DNA of 64,000 bases from CAIUPE01 sp037131735 (GCA_037131735.1 JBAXQM010000002.1:1-64000), one strand, 5' to 3'; shown: positions 17,319-25,977, counted from the stretch's first letter. Notes: a model not told the origin generated them from the sequence alone. Program-made: numbers and translations.

Positions 17319-18271
17319 GCGCGTCAAGTTCCTCTGCCCATTCTGTCGTCGAGCCGAGCGCGCTCACGAAACGCATCGCGCTGGGTGCGGTGATCCTTTA
17401 TGCGTTGATCACGATGATCCCGCTTTTCTGGATCGTGATCACCAGCATGAAATCGCCGCCGGATTCGATTTCCTATCCGCCAAAGATCTTTTTTCAGCCG
17501 TCAATCGAAGGGTACTGCAATCTCTTCACGAACCAGACGCGCCAAACACCAGAATATCTCGAAACGCTTCCGCCGCCGCAGAACCGCTGCGAAGAGGTTA
17601 CGCGTCAACGCAATATGGTGATTGTCGGCCCGTCAAACTTCCTGAAGCGCTTTGCCAATTCTTTGATCATCGCCTTCGGTTCGACAGCGCTCTCTGTTCT
17701 GCTCGGCACGATCGCCGCTTACGGATTCTCACGATTCAAAGTTCCGTTGAAGGATGATCTTCTCTTCTTCATCCTCTCGACCCGCATGATGCCGCCGATT
17801 GCGGTCGCGATTCCAATCTATCTCATGTATCGCGAGCTTGGTTTGAGCGATACGAAACTCGGGATGATCCTTCTCTATACGGCGGTGAACGTCTCACTTG
17901 CTGTATGGCTCTTGAAAGGCTTCATCGACGAAATTCCGCGCGAATATGAAGAAGCTGCGATGATCGACGGCTACACGCGGCTGCAAGCGTTCCGCAAGGT
18001 CGTGTTGCCGCAAGCGACAACCGGCATCGTCGCTACCGCGATCTTCTGCATGATTTTTGCCTGGAACGAATATGCGTTCGCTGTGCTGTTGACGTCAGGC
18101 GACGCGCAACCGGCGCCGCCTTTCATTCCAACGATTATCGGTGAAGGCGGAATGGATTGGCCGGCCGTTGGCGCAGGAACGACGCTGTTCTTGATTCCTA
18201 TTCTCATTTTCACGGTTCTTCTCAGGAAGCATCTTTTGCGGGGCATTACATTCGGAGCGGTGCGCAAATGA
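17315..18271 (+). CDS. ABC transporter permease, MalG type
   Basis: This 318-residue permease starts at the ATG overlapping the previous stop, giving MSASSSSAHSVVEPSALTKR; an earlier in-frame start inside the previous gene is unlikely. Compared with GlpQ, the first periplasmic loop is longer, with two cysteines (in EGYCNLF and QNRCEEV) that could form a disulfide. The EAA loop reads EEAAMIDGYTRLQAFRKVVL. It overlaps the tiny membrane protein gene by ATGA. Confidence 0.9.
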   Translation: MSASSSSAHSVVEPSALTKRIALGAVILYALITMIPLFWIVITSMKSPPDSISYPPKIFFQPSIEGYCNLFTNQTRQTPEYLETLPPPQNRCEEVTRQRNMVIVGPSNFLKRFANSLIIAFGSTALSVLLGTIAAYGFSRFKVPLKDDLLFFILSTRMMPPIAVAIPIYLMYRELGLSDTKLGMILLYTAVNVSLAVWLLKGFIDEIPREYEEAAMIDGYTRLQAFRKVVLPQATTGIVATAIFCMIFAWNEYAFAVLLTSGDAQPAPPFIPTIIGEGGMDWPAVGAGTTLFLIPILIFTVLLRKHLLRGITFGAVRK

Positions 18272-18465
18272 GCAATCAGTCCGAACGTAGCTTCTTGTCG
18301 CGCATCTTCCGTCGTGGTCCTTGGGAGACCGCAGCCACTCTCTTTATCGCCGCAGGCGTGTTGATGCTGCTGCAACCTTTCGCGATGATCCTTTATACAA
18401 TGTCGTTCATCACCACTTTGATTGGCGTTGTCATGTTTATCGTTGTTACAAAGTTTCCGGAGTGA
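18268..18465 (+). CDS. Small two-helix membrane protein in the ABC operon
   Basis: This 65-residue protein has a basic N-terminus (SFLSRIFRRGPWE) and two hydrophobic segments at about 19-40 and 43-60. The ATG overlaps the MalG-type permease stop and the gene ends 3 bases before the first ATPase. It takes the same place, between membrane parts and the rest of the transporter, as the DUF2160-like protein in the glp operon, although the sequences are not obviously related. I do not recognise the family. An accessory importer subunit is the natural guess. Confidence 0.75.
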   Translation: MSNQSERSFLSRIFRRGPWETAATLFIAAGVLMLLQPFAMILYTMSFITTLIGVVMFIVVTKFPE

Positions 18466-18468
18466 GAG

Positions 18469-19566
18469 ATGGCTGAAATTAAGGTCAACAATCTCCAGAA
18501 AAATTTCGGTGACTTCGTCGCCGTGAAAGATTCGTCTTTCACTGTGAAGGACGGTGATTTTTTCTGCCTTCTTGGTCCATCGGGCTGCGGCAAGACAACG
18601 ACCTTGCGCATGATCGCCGGACTGGAACTGCCCACCGCGGGTGAAATCATGCTTGGCGGTAACAATGTCACATTTAACCGCGCGTCTGAGCGGGACATTG
18701 CCTTCGTGTTCCAGCTTTTCGCGCTTTATCCGCATATGAATGTACGCGAAAATATTGGCTTCCCCTTGAAATGCGATGGTGTCGCGCGGGATGAAATTCG
18801 GCGTCGTGTCGAAGAGACCGCGCAAATTTTGCGGATCACAGAATTGCTCAATAAGCCGGTTTCATCCTTGTCGGGCGGCGATCGTCAACGCGTAGCGCTG
18901 GGACGCGCGATCGTCAGAAAGCCTTTGGCTTTTTTGATGGATGAGCCCCTCGGCGCGCTTGATTCTGAATTCCGCCATGTCATGTGCGGTGAATTACGCG
19001 CGCTCCATAATCGCCTTAAGGCTACAACCGTTTATGTCACGCATGATCAGCTCGAAGCCATGTCGATGGCTGATACGATTGCCGTGATGAATCAGGGCGT
19101 GATCGAGCAATTGGCGAGCCCCCGTGAAATCTATGAGCGGCCGGCGTCTCTCTTTGTCGCCGACTTTATCGGTTCGCCTGCGATGAATTTTCTTGATACG
19201 CGGGCCAGCCTTTCGCTGGGCTCGGATAGCTTAATGTTCGACGGTGTGAATGTGAAAATTCCATCTGCCCGCGAAGCCATCATTGAGTCCGATCTCGTAC
19301 TCGGCGTTCGCCCTGAACATGTAAAGCTTGATGAGTCCTCGGCAATCCGCGGCGAAGTGTTTGGTGTCGAATATCTCGGTACAACACAGGTGATCACGAT
19401 TACCACTAAACACGGCATGGTGCGCGCGCGTGTGGACGCAAATCGTAAAGCCGCCATTGGCGATCATGTGGGGTTGAGCTTCAATTCAGAAAAGCTCTCG
19501 GTATTCGATAAGGCCTCAGGCCGTGCGCTCCGTAGCGCGCTTCATGAAGGAGCAATCCATGGCTGA
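18469..19566 (+). CDS. ABC transporter ATPase, MalK type (first of pair)
   Basis: This 365-residue ATPase has intact motifs: Walker A GPSGCGKTT (36-44), Q-loop VFQLFALYPHMNV, signature LSGGDRQR (134-141), Walker B AFLMDEPLGALD and H-loop YVTHDQLEAM. The C-terminal 130 residues look like the TOBE-type regulatory domain. It is a different sequence from its partner at 19559, so the importer probably uses a heterodimer, as in glpST. Unlike glpST neither site is damaged. Confidence 0.92.
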   Translation: MAEIKVNNLQKNFGDFVAVKDSSFTVKDGDFFCLLGPSGCGKTTTLRMIAGLELPTAGEIMLGGNNVTFNRASERDIAFVFQLFALYPHMNVRENIGFPLKCDGVARDEIRRRVEETAQILRITELLNKPVSSLSGGDRQRVALGRAIVRKPLAFLMDEPLGALDSEFRHVMCGELRALHNRLKATTVYVTHDQLEAMSMADTIAVMNQGVIEQLASPREIYERPASLFVADFIGSPAMNFLDTRASLSLGSDSLMFDGVNVKIPSAREAIIESDLVLGVRPEHVKLDESSAIRGEVFGVEYLGTTQVITITTKHGMVRARVDANRKAAIGDHVGLSFNSEKLSVFDKASGRALRSALHEGAIHG

Positions 19567-20575
19567 GGTTGTTCTTTCAGGACTATCCAAATCTTTTGGC
19601 GCAACGCGCGCCGTTGATGACGTCTCCATTTCAATTGGTGATGGTGAATTCATTGTGTTGCTGGGGCCTACAGGCGCAGGCAAGACAACTTTATTGCGCC
19701 TCGTCGCAGGGCTTGAGCAGCCTGATCAAGGTGCGATTACCATTCACGGGCTCGATGCGACTAAGGCTGCCCCGGCCGAGCGCGATGTCGCTTTTGTCTT
19801 CCAACAATATTCGCTTTATCCGCATCTGACGGTTTATGAAAATCTCGCTTTTCCTTTGCGCTCGCCTATTCGCGGCCTTTCGGAAGCTGAGATTGACAGC
19901 AAAGTGCGCGAGATCGCGAAGCTCGTGCGCATTGATGACAAACTTCAAAATCAATCGACACGACTATCGGGCGGCCAGATGCAACGAGTCGCTATCGCAC
20001 GCGCGCTTGTGCGCTCCCCGTCGATCTATTTGATGGACGAACCCTTGTCGTCGCTTGATGCGAAATTGCGTGGTGATTTGCGTATTGAGTTGAAGCGCAT
20101 TCAACGTGATCTCGGTGCTACAATTCTTTATGTGACACATGATCAAATTGAAGCGATGACGCTCGCGACTCGAATTGGTGTTATGGATCGCGGACGCCTC
20201 GTTCAAATGGGTACGCCGCGCGACATCTATACCGATCCTGTGAATATGTATGTTGCTTCGCGGTTGGGCATGCCGGCGATCAATTTTGTGCCGCTCAATC
20301 GCTTTCCGTCGATGGCTGCTCCACGCGGCGCTAGCGTTATGGGCCTTCGTACCGAACATCTTTCGATTGAAAAATCCAATGGTGCGGATGGCAATGGCCT
20401 CGTGACATGGGTTGAGCATCTTGGTGATCAAAATCATCTCCATATCGACATGGGTGGACAAGATGTTGTGGTGCTGAGCCCTCCTGATTCAGGTCTTGAG
20501 AAAGGCGATAAAGTTCATTTGACCCCTTTGGCGCCGCTCTTTTTCGATGTCGATGGCCAGAGAGTTCGTGGGTGA
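19559..20575 (+). CDS. ABC transporter ATPase, MalK type (second of pair)
   Basis: This is a 338-residue ATPase with Walker A GPTGAGKTT (36-44), Q-loop VFQQYSLYPHLTV, signature LSGGQMQR (136-143), Walker B IYLMDEPLSSLD and H-loop YVTHDQIEAM. I chose the ATG with AAGGAG 6 bases upstream; a longer frame from 19523 is less likely. It overlaps the preceding ATPase by 8 bases and is followed 10 bases later by dhaL, so uptake and the dihydroxyacetone kinase are in one unit. Confidence 0.92.
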   Translation: MAEVVLSGLSKSFGATRAVDDVSISIGDGEFIVLLGPTGAGKTTLLRLVAGLEQPDQGAITIHGLDATKAAPAERDVAFVFQQYSLYPHLTVYENLAFPLRSPIRGLSEAEIDSKVREIAKLVRIDDKLQNQSTRLSGGQMQRVAIARALVRSPSIYLMDEPLSSLDAKLRGDLRIELKRIQRDLGATILYVTHDQIEAMTLATRIGVMDRGRLVQMGTPRDIYTDPVNMYVASRLGMPAINFVPLNRFPSMAAPRGASVMGLRTEHLSIEKSNGADGNGLVTWVEHLGDQNHLHIDMGGQDVVVLSPPDSGLEKGDKVHLTPLAPLFFDVDGQRVRG

Positions 20576-20585
20576 GGAATTGGTC

Positions 20586-21185
20586 ATGGACAGCGCATTG
20601 AAAAAAGCTCTCATCGAAGACTGTGCCAAAATGATCATCGCGCATGCGGATGAGTTGACCTCACTTGATCAGGCGATTGGTGACGGCGATCACGGCGTCA
20701 ATATGAAGCGCGGCTTTGAATCCATTCTGGCGGACGCCGACGCGCTCGCGGCGCGCCCTTTGCCTGATATGTTAAAAACAATCGGTACGCAGCTCGTTAT
20801 GAAAGTCGGCGGCGCATCGGGTCCGCTTTACGGCACGTTGTTTTTGACACTCGCTAAAGAAATATCTGATCAACCGACATCAGAAAATGTGAAGACGGCG
20901 TTTGCTGCCGCATTTGAAGCGGTGAAAGCACGCGGGAAATCGGAAGTCGGCCAAAAGACGATGCTCGATGTCTTCGCGCCGGTTCTTGCGGCGTGGGATA
21001 ATCGTTCAGATCTAGCATCGCATCTTTCTGAAACCGCACGGCTTGCTGCTGAAGCAACTGTTTCGATGAAGGCCATTCGTGGACGCGCCTCATTTCTCGG
21101 AGATCGATCTATTGGCCACATGGATCCAGGGGCGCGGTCTTCGTCACTCTTGATTGCAACCATCGCCAAGCACTTCGGTGCATGA
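20586..21185 (+). CDS. dhaL: Dihydroxyacetone kinase, ADP-binding subunit DhaL
   Basis: This 199-residue protein binds the ADP/ATP cofactor of the PTS-dependent dihydroxyacetone kinase. It has the metal-binding AIGDGDHGVNMKRGF (about residues 28-42) and GGASGPLYGTLF, both characteristic of DhaL. The start ATG follows GTGAGGAA; an earlier frame from 20547 lies inside the ATPase gene. It acts with DhaK at 23960 and is re-phosphorylated by DhaM. Confidence 0.95.
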   Translation: MDSALKKALIEDCAKMIIAHADELTSLDQAIGDGDHGVNMKRGFESILADADALAARPLPDMLKTIGTQLVMKVGGASGPLYGTLFLTLAKEISDQPTSENVKTAFAAAFEAVKARGKSEVGQKTMLDVFAPVLAAWDNRSDLASHLSETARLAAEATVSMKAIRGRASFLGDRSIGHMDPGARSSSLLIATIAKHFGA

Positions 21186-21200
21186 GGAGTTAGAACTGAC

Positions 21201-21590
21201 ATGGCGAATGTTGGAATAGTCATCGTCTCCCATTCAGAAAAAGTCGCTGAAGGTGCGGCCGATATGGTGCGCCAGATGGTAGGTGATGCCGTACCTCTCG
21301 CGTTCACAGGCGGCAACAGCGATGGCGGTCTGGGTACGGATGTCGGCCAGATCATGGAAGCGATTGATCGCGCCTGGTCAGAAGCGGGTGTCGCCGTTCT
21401 TGTTGATCTCGGTGGTGCTGAAACCAATACGGAAATGGCGATCGAGATGATCGATGAATCACGGCAAAGCCGCATTGCCATTTGCAACGCGCCGATTGTT
21501 GAAGGCGCTGTCATCGCCGCAACCGAAGCATCAGGCGGTTCACCTCTCGATATTGTCAAACAAACCGCCGAGGAGCTTTCACCCCAATGA
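21201..21590 (+). CDS. dhaM: Dihydroxyacetone kinase phosphotransfer subunit DhaM (EIIA domain)
   Basis: This 129-residue protein of the EIIA-mannose fold carries the phosphorylatable histidine in VIVSHSEKVAEG near residue 11, and GGNSDGGLGTD. In some bacteria DhaM is fused to HPr and an Enzyme I piece. Here it is a single domain, with HPr and Enzyme I encoded separately downstream. It overlaps the HPr gene by ATGA. It passes phosphate from HPr to the DhaL-bound nucleotide. Confidence 0.93.
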   Translation: MANVGIVIVSHSEKVAEGAADMVRQMVGDAVPLAFTGGNSDGGLGTDVGQIMEAIDRAWSEAGVAVLVDLGGAETNTEMAIEMIDESRQSRIAICNAPIVEGAVIAATEASGGSPLDIVKQTAEELSPQ

Positions 21591-21907
21591 ATGCACCTCA
21601 AATGTCTTCACAAGCCCCTGTAACAGGCTCGGCGCTGCTGACGAATGCCGTTGGTCTTCACGCGCGTCCTTCGGTGAAGCTCACGCAATTGGCAAAGTCA
21701 TTTTCATCGACGATCTCGGTTTCAACTGATGCGGCCGGCCCATGGGTTGATGCGAAAAGCCCTGTGAAAATCATGCGGGTAAAAGCACCCAAAGGCACAA
21801 CGCTTTATTTCGAAGCGTCTGGCGATGATGCGCAAGACGCGATTACTGCGCTTCTCGATTTGGTAGAGCGTCGCTTCGATGAAGTCGAAGGGGACGATCA
21901 TGGCTGA
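21587..21907 (+). CDS. HPr-like phosphocarrier protein of the DHA phospho-relay
   Basis: This 106-residue HPr has the active histidine in NAVGLHARPSVKL (about residue 25) and a Ser in AKSPVKIM at the place of the regulatory Ser46. About ten extra residues precede the fold. It overlaps dhaM by ATGA and the Enzyme I gene by 8 bases, so the three relay proteins are tightly coupled. It probably serves the kinase, not sugar-PTS transport, because no EIIB/EIIC gene is present. Confidence 0.9.
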   Translation: MNAPQMSSQAPVTGSALLTNAVGLHARPSVKLTQLAKSFSSTISVSTDAAGPWVDAKSPVKIMRVKAPKGTTLYFEASGDDAQDAITALLDLVERRFDEVEGDDHG

Positions 21908-23510
21908 GCTTCGGCTCGCCGGACGACCCGCATCGCCAGGCTTTGCCGAGGGCGCTGTTGTGCGCCTTGTTGAACAAAAATCAACGCGCATTTCGACAGG
22001 CGATTCACAATGTGAAGCGCATGATCTAAAGCAAGCGATCAAAGACGCGTTAGCATCAATCTCATCTTTAGCTGATCGGGCCGAAGGTGAAGCGGCCGAG
22101 ATGCTGGGCTTTCAAGTTGCAATGCTTGAAGATGACGCTTTGGCCGAGGCTGCGTTCGAGTCGATCACGCAAGGCAACTCTGCTGATCACGCATGGCGCA
22201 AGGCGCTTGATGCCGAGATCGAAACCTATCGCGCAGCGGATGACGAATATTTCCGCGCCCGCTCTGCTGATCTCGAAGATATCCGTGATACGGTTCTTGA
22301 TCATTTATCGGGATCGCATGCGGCTTTTTCGGTACCCCCCGGTGCAATCATCGCCGCGCGTGATCTCGCACCATCTCGTTTTCTTTCCGTTGATTGGTCA
22401 AAAGGCGGCGCCATTCTTTTGTCAGAAGGAAGTCCCACGAGCCATGTCGCGATGTTGGCGCGTGCCCGTCGCGTACCGATGATTGTCGGCTTGGGTGAAA
22501 TTCCAGAATGCGCATCGTCAGTCATTATTGTTGATGGCGCATTAGGGCAGGCGGTTGTTTCGCCGCGCGAAGATACGCGCGCGTCATTTCTTGCACGCCA
22601 ATCTGCGGATCAAGAACTGGCCGTTAAGGCCGCCGCTGTTGAAACCCAGCCTGCGGTCACGAAAGATGGCACATCTATCGCGGTCATGATCAATATTGCC
22701 GGCGTCGATGATCTCGCGCGGCTTGATCCAAAAATATGCGACGGCATTGGTTTGGTTCGCACAGAATTTCTCTTCGGCGAAGGACCGCATCTTCCTGACG
22801 AAGAGACGCAATATAGAGCCTATCGGCGCATGCTCGAATGGGCCGAGGCGCGGCCTGTTACGATTCGTACCCTTGATGCCGGCGGCGATAAGCCGATTGC
22901 AGGATTGACTCTCGATGGCGAGAGCAATCCGTTTCTTGGTGTGCGCGGTGTGCGATTATCCTTGCAACGGCTTGATGTGTTTCGCGTGCAAATCCGCGCG
23001 CTTTTGCGTGCGGCGGCGCATGGCACATTGAAAGTGATGGTGCCGATGATTACGGCACCTTTCGAGCTTGATACTGTGCGTGCGCTTTTTGTTGAAGAAT
23101 ATGAAGCGCTGAAGGCAAAGTACATCTCGGCCAAAATGCCACTTCTTGGTATGATGGTGGAAGTGCCAGCGGCGGCGCTCGCGGTGTCGACATTCAATGC
23201 CGATTTTTTCTCGATTGGTTCGAATGATCTTGTTCAATATACAACGGCTGCCGGACGCGATATCGGCGCGGTCGCTTCACTTGCTGATCTTCGCCATCCC
23301 GCCGTATTAAAGCTCATCGAACTTGTGGCGTCTCACGGTCGGTCATCAGGACGTGATGTGAGCCTCTGCGGTGATGCGGGGGGAGATTCAGATCTCATTC
23401 CTTTTCTTCTGAGAGCAGGAGTACGAAGTGTTTCAGCCGCGCCGTCTCTCGTTGGACGGGCGAAACTGGCCATTGCCAATTTCAGCTTTGAAAAAGCGGG
23501 GCGCGCGTGA
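21900..23510 (+). CDS. Enzyme I (phosphoenolpyruvate-protein phosphotransferase)
   Basis: This 536-residue protein transfers phosphate from PEP to HPr. The phospho-histidine motif is SEGSPTSHVAMLARARRVPM (about residue 190), followed by the PEP-binding GIGLVRTEFLF and TLDAGGDKP, GSNDLVQYTTAAGRD, and the cysteine motif VSLCGDAGGD near residue 500. Length is close to the usual 550-575. The ATG at 21900 overlaps the end of the HPr gene. With HPr and DhaM it makes a self-contained relay. Confidence 0.95.
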   Translation: MAELRLAGRPASPGFAEGAVVRLVEQKSTRISTGDSQCEAHDLKQAIKDALASISSLADRAEGEAAEMLGFQVAMLEDDALAEAAFESITQGNSADHAWRKALDAEIETYRAADDEYFRARSADLEDIRDTVLDHLSGSHAAFSVPPGAIIAARDLAPSRFLSVDWSKGGAILLSEGSPTSHVAMLARARRVPMIVGLGEIPECASSVIIVDGALGQAVVSPREDTRASFLARQSADQELAVKAAAVETQPAVTKDGTSIAVMINIAGVDDLARLDPKICDGIGLVRTEFLFGEGPHLPDEETQYRAYRRMLEWAEARPVTIRTLDAGGDKPIAGLTLDGESNPFLGVRGVRLSLQRLDVFRVQIRALLRAAAHGTLKVMVPMITAPFELDTVRALFVEEYEALKAKYISAKMPLLGMMVEVPAAALAVSTFNADFFSIGSNDLVQYTTAAGRDIGAVASLADLRHPAVLKLIELVASHGRSSGRDVSLCGDAGGDSDLIPFLLRAGVRSVSAAPSLVGRAKLAIANFSFEKAGRA

Positions 23511-23941
23511 TGTCCGAATCGGCGTCCTTGCGCGGTGATCCAACGGCGCTCGCCGATTATAAAAAATTATTCAAGCAGGTGCTCGATCTACGTCCTTCAG
23601 GAACGCGGCAACGCCTTGCGACCGCTCTCGGCAAGAACCGATCTTTCATCTCACAAATTGCCAATCCCGCCTATCCGATGCCGATCCCTGCAACTCATCT
23701 CGATGTGTTGTTCGATATTTGCCATTTTTCTGATGCTGAAAAACGGAAATTTCTCGATCTTTATCAGCGCGCGCATCCAGGACGTTTGCGCCTTGTCAGT
23801 TCACGCGCGCCGACGAGACAGATCAGCATTGATGTCCCCGATTTCGGTGATGCTGATCGCAATCAAATGCTTGAAACACTTTTTGAAACCATGGCCCGCA
23901 ATTTGATCCGGATTATTGATGATCCGGATTCGAAACGGTGA
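23510..23941 (+). CDS. Helix-turn-helix protein, probable regulator of the DHA operon
   Basis: This is a 143-residue protein. The stretch TRQRLATALGKNRSFISQIA (about residues 28-47) resembles an XRE-type helix-turn-helix. A middle part, DICHFSDAEKRKFLDLYQRA, is helical, and an acidic C-terminal helix, LETLFETMARNLIRIIDD, may mediate dimerisation. The ATG overlaps the Enzyme I stop; a GTG three bases earlier is also possible. It sits inside the dha operon just before dhaK. The family is only loosely recognised, and whether it binds the palindromes at 14740 is a guess. Confidence 0.65.
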   Translation: MSESASLRGDPTALADYKKLFKQVLDLRPSGTRQRLATALGKNRSFISQIANPAYPMPIPATHLDVLFDICHFSDAEKRKFLDLYQRAHPGRLRLVSSRAPTRQISIDVPDFGDADRNQMLETLFETMARNLIRIIDDPDSKR

Positions 23942-23959
23942 GAAAGAGGAAGAGACATC

Positions 23960-24943
23960 ATGAAGAAACTTATTAACGGCACCGATACAATTTTGACCGA
24001 AGCTCTTGATGGCTTCGTTGCTACCCATAGTGATATCTTGTCTTTGGGCGAGGATTATAAGTTTGTTCGTCGGAAAACTTTGAAGCAGGGCAAGGTGGCC
24101 CTCGTATCGGGTGGCGGTTCGGGACATGAGCCTCTGCAGTCGGGCTTTGTTGGTCACGGCATGTTGGATGCGTCGTGCCCCGGTCAAGTCTTCACATCAC
24201 CAACGCCGGATCAGATGTTGGCCGCTGCTGAAAATGTAAACACAGGCGCCGGTGTTCTCTACATCGTTCTCAATTACGAAGGCGATGTAATGAATTTCGA
24301 AATGGCCGCTGAAATGACATCGGGGAAAGTTCTCTCTGTCATCACCGACGATGATGTCGCGGTTGAGAAGTCGACTTATTCAACGGGTCGTCGCGGGGTA
24401 GCCGGTACAATGATTGTTGAAAAAATCATTGGTGCGGCGGCCGAAGAAGGTCGTGATCTCGAAGCGCTTCATGCGCTCGGTAAAGATGTAAACTCCCGTA
24501 CGCGTTCAATGGGTGTTGCACTGACGTCCTGCACAGTGCCTGCGGCGGGTAAGCCAACATTCACATTGGGCGATGATGAAATGGAAATGGGCGTTGGCAT
24601 TCATGGTGAGCCCGGTCGCCGTCGTGTTAAGCTGGCAAGCGCTGATGAAATCGCCGCTGAAATGACTGATGCGATTTTGGGTGACATGTCGTTGAAATCC
24701 GGCGCGCCGGTTCTCTTGCTTGTGAACGGCTTCGGCGGCACGCCCGGGATGGAACTTTATTTGATGGCCAATTCCGTGCGGAAGATTTTAGGTGGCCGCG
24801 GTATTCAGGTCGCGCGTAGTCTCGTTGGTAATTATGTGACGTCGCTCGAAATGGCAGGCTGCTCCATCACTCTTACCGCTTTGAATGATGAATCGCTTCG
24901 TCTCTGGGATGCACCGGTGAAGACACCCGCGCTTTACTGGTAA
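23960..24943 (+). CDS. dhaK: Dihydroxyacetone kinase, substrate-binding subunit DhaK
   Basis: This 327-residue subunit binds dihydroxyacetone covalently through a histidine: GVGIHGEPGRR gives His215, matching the family. Other marks are VSGGGSGHEPLQSGFVG near residue 50 and LLVNGFGGTPGMELY. A GAAAGAGGAAGAG purine-rich site precedes the ATG. Together with DhaL and the phospho-relay it makes dihydroxyacetone phosphate, the same product that GlpD makes from glycerol-3-phosphate, so both islands enter glycolysis at one point. Confidence 0.95.
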   Translation: MKKLINGTDTILTEALDGFVATHSDILSLGEDYKFVRRKTLKQGKVALVSGGGSGHEPLQSGFVGHGMLDASCPGQVFTSPTPDQMLAAAENVNTGAGVLYIVLNYEGDVMNFEMAAEMTSGKVLSVITDDDVAVEKSTYSTGRRGVAGTMIVEKIIGAAAEEGRDLEALHALGKDVNSRTRSMGVALTSCTVPAAGKPTFTLGDDEMEMGVGIHGEPGRRRVKLASADEIAAEMTDAILGDMSLKSGAPVLLLVNGFGGTPGMELYLMANSVRKILGGRGIQVARSLVGNYVTSLEMAGCSITLTALNDESLRLWDAPVKTPALYW

Positions 24944-24999
24944 GCTAACGCTTTATGACGGCGGCAAGTCGCGCGGTTTTAAGTCATTAGAAAGTGAAC

Positions 25000-25977
25000 A
25001 TGATGAAACCGCATCTTCTGGTCGCCGGCAACATTCATGAAGCGGGACTTCGGCTTTTAGAGACCCAAACAGACGTCACATATGACTATGTGCCGGACCT
25101 TATTTATAACTCTTACGCGCCTTTGATGCCGAAAGCCGACGGGCTCGTTGTGCGCACCCAGCCCGTACGCGCTGAGACAATTGCAAGCGCACCCCACTTG
25201 AAAATCGTCTCGCGCCACGGTGTTGGGTATGACGCCGTTGATGTTGACGCGCTGAACAAACGAAAAATTCCATTGGCCATAGTTGGCGACGTGAATTCTC
25301 GCGCGGTTGCTGAACATGCGATGATGATGCTGCTCTCCCTTTCAAAGAAAATCCGCGTCTATGATCAGGCCGTCCGGAAGCGTCAATGGAATTTGCGCAA
25401 TCAATTCGACTCGCTCGAGCTTTTTGAAAAGACATTGCTGATTGTTGGCCTTGGCCGGATCGGCCGTCATCTTCTCGGCATGGCGCGCGGCTTCGGCATG
25501 ACCATTCTCGCTTATGATCCCGGGCTCTCTTCAGAGATGATCAAACAGATTGGCGTTGAGCCGGTTACCTCATTACAGGATGGATTAAGGCGTGCGGATC
25601 TTGTCAGCCTTCATGCGCCCAAAACAGGCGATCATCCGCTTATCGGCAAAGCGGAATTGGCGGCAATGAAACCAACCGCGCTTTTAGTGAATACAGCGCG
25701 TGGCGGATTGATTGACGAGGAGGCGCTTGTTGACGCGCTCGAAAATAAAAAACTTCGGGGAGCGGGCTTGGATGTTTTTTCTGACGAACCGCCTGCCGCA
25801 TCAAGCGCGCTGCTTCATCGCGATGATGTAATTTTTACACCGCATACGGCATCGCTAACCGATGAGTCCGCCATGCGCATGGCTGTCACGTCGATTCAGA
25901 ACGCATTGGATTGCTTTGCCGGAAAGCTTAATCCCGCGCTTGTCGTTAATCGTGAGGCCATTGGCTTTGGCAAATAA
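25000..25977 (+). CDS. D-2-hydroxyacid dehydrogenase (PGDH/hydroxypyruvate reductase family)
   Basis: This is a 325-residue NAD(P)-dependent dehydrogenase. The cofactor loop is GLGRIGRHLLG near residue 150. The catalytic Arg234 is in NTARGGLID, Glu263 in DVFSDEPP and His282 in FTPHTASLT. It is single-domain, without the ACT domain of serine-pathway enzymes. Two ATGs (25000, 25003) and a GTG (24994) are possible starts, with no decisive ribosome site. It lies 56 bases after dhaK in the same direction. Reduction of hydroxypyruvate to glycerate, feeding the kinase at 13270, is plausible. Confidence 0.88.
   Translation: MMKPHLLVAGNIHEAGLRLLETQTDVTYDYVPDLIYNSYAPLMPKADGLVVRTQPVRAETIASAPHLKIVSRHGVGYDAVDVDALNKRKIPLAIVGDVNSRAVAEHAMMMLLSLSKKIRVYDQAVRKRQWNLRNQFDSLELFEKTLLIVGLGRIGRHLLGMARGFGMTILAYDPGLSSEMIKQIGVEPVTSLQDGLRRADLVSLHAPKTGDHPLIGKAELAAMKPTALLVNTARGGLIDEEALVDALENKKLRGAGLDVFSDEPPAASSALLHRDDVIFTPHTASLTDESAMRMAVTSIQNALDCFAGKLNPALVVNREAIGFGK

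Noticed and set aside
17971..18825. 284-residue minus-strand frame
   Set aside because: It crosses three plus-strand genes of the ABC operon and has no recognisable domain.
20870..21601. 243-residue minus-strand frame
   Set aside because: It is antisense to dhaL and dhaM, and rich in Ser/Arg/Ala as shadow frames here usually are.
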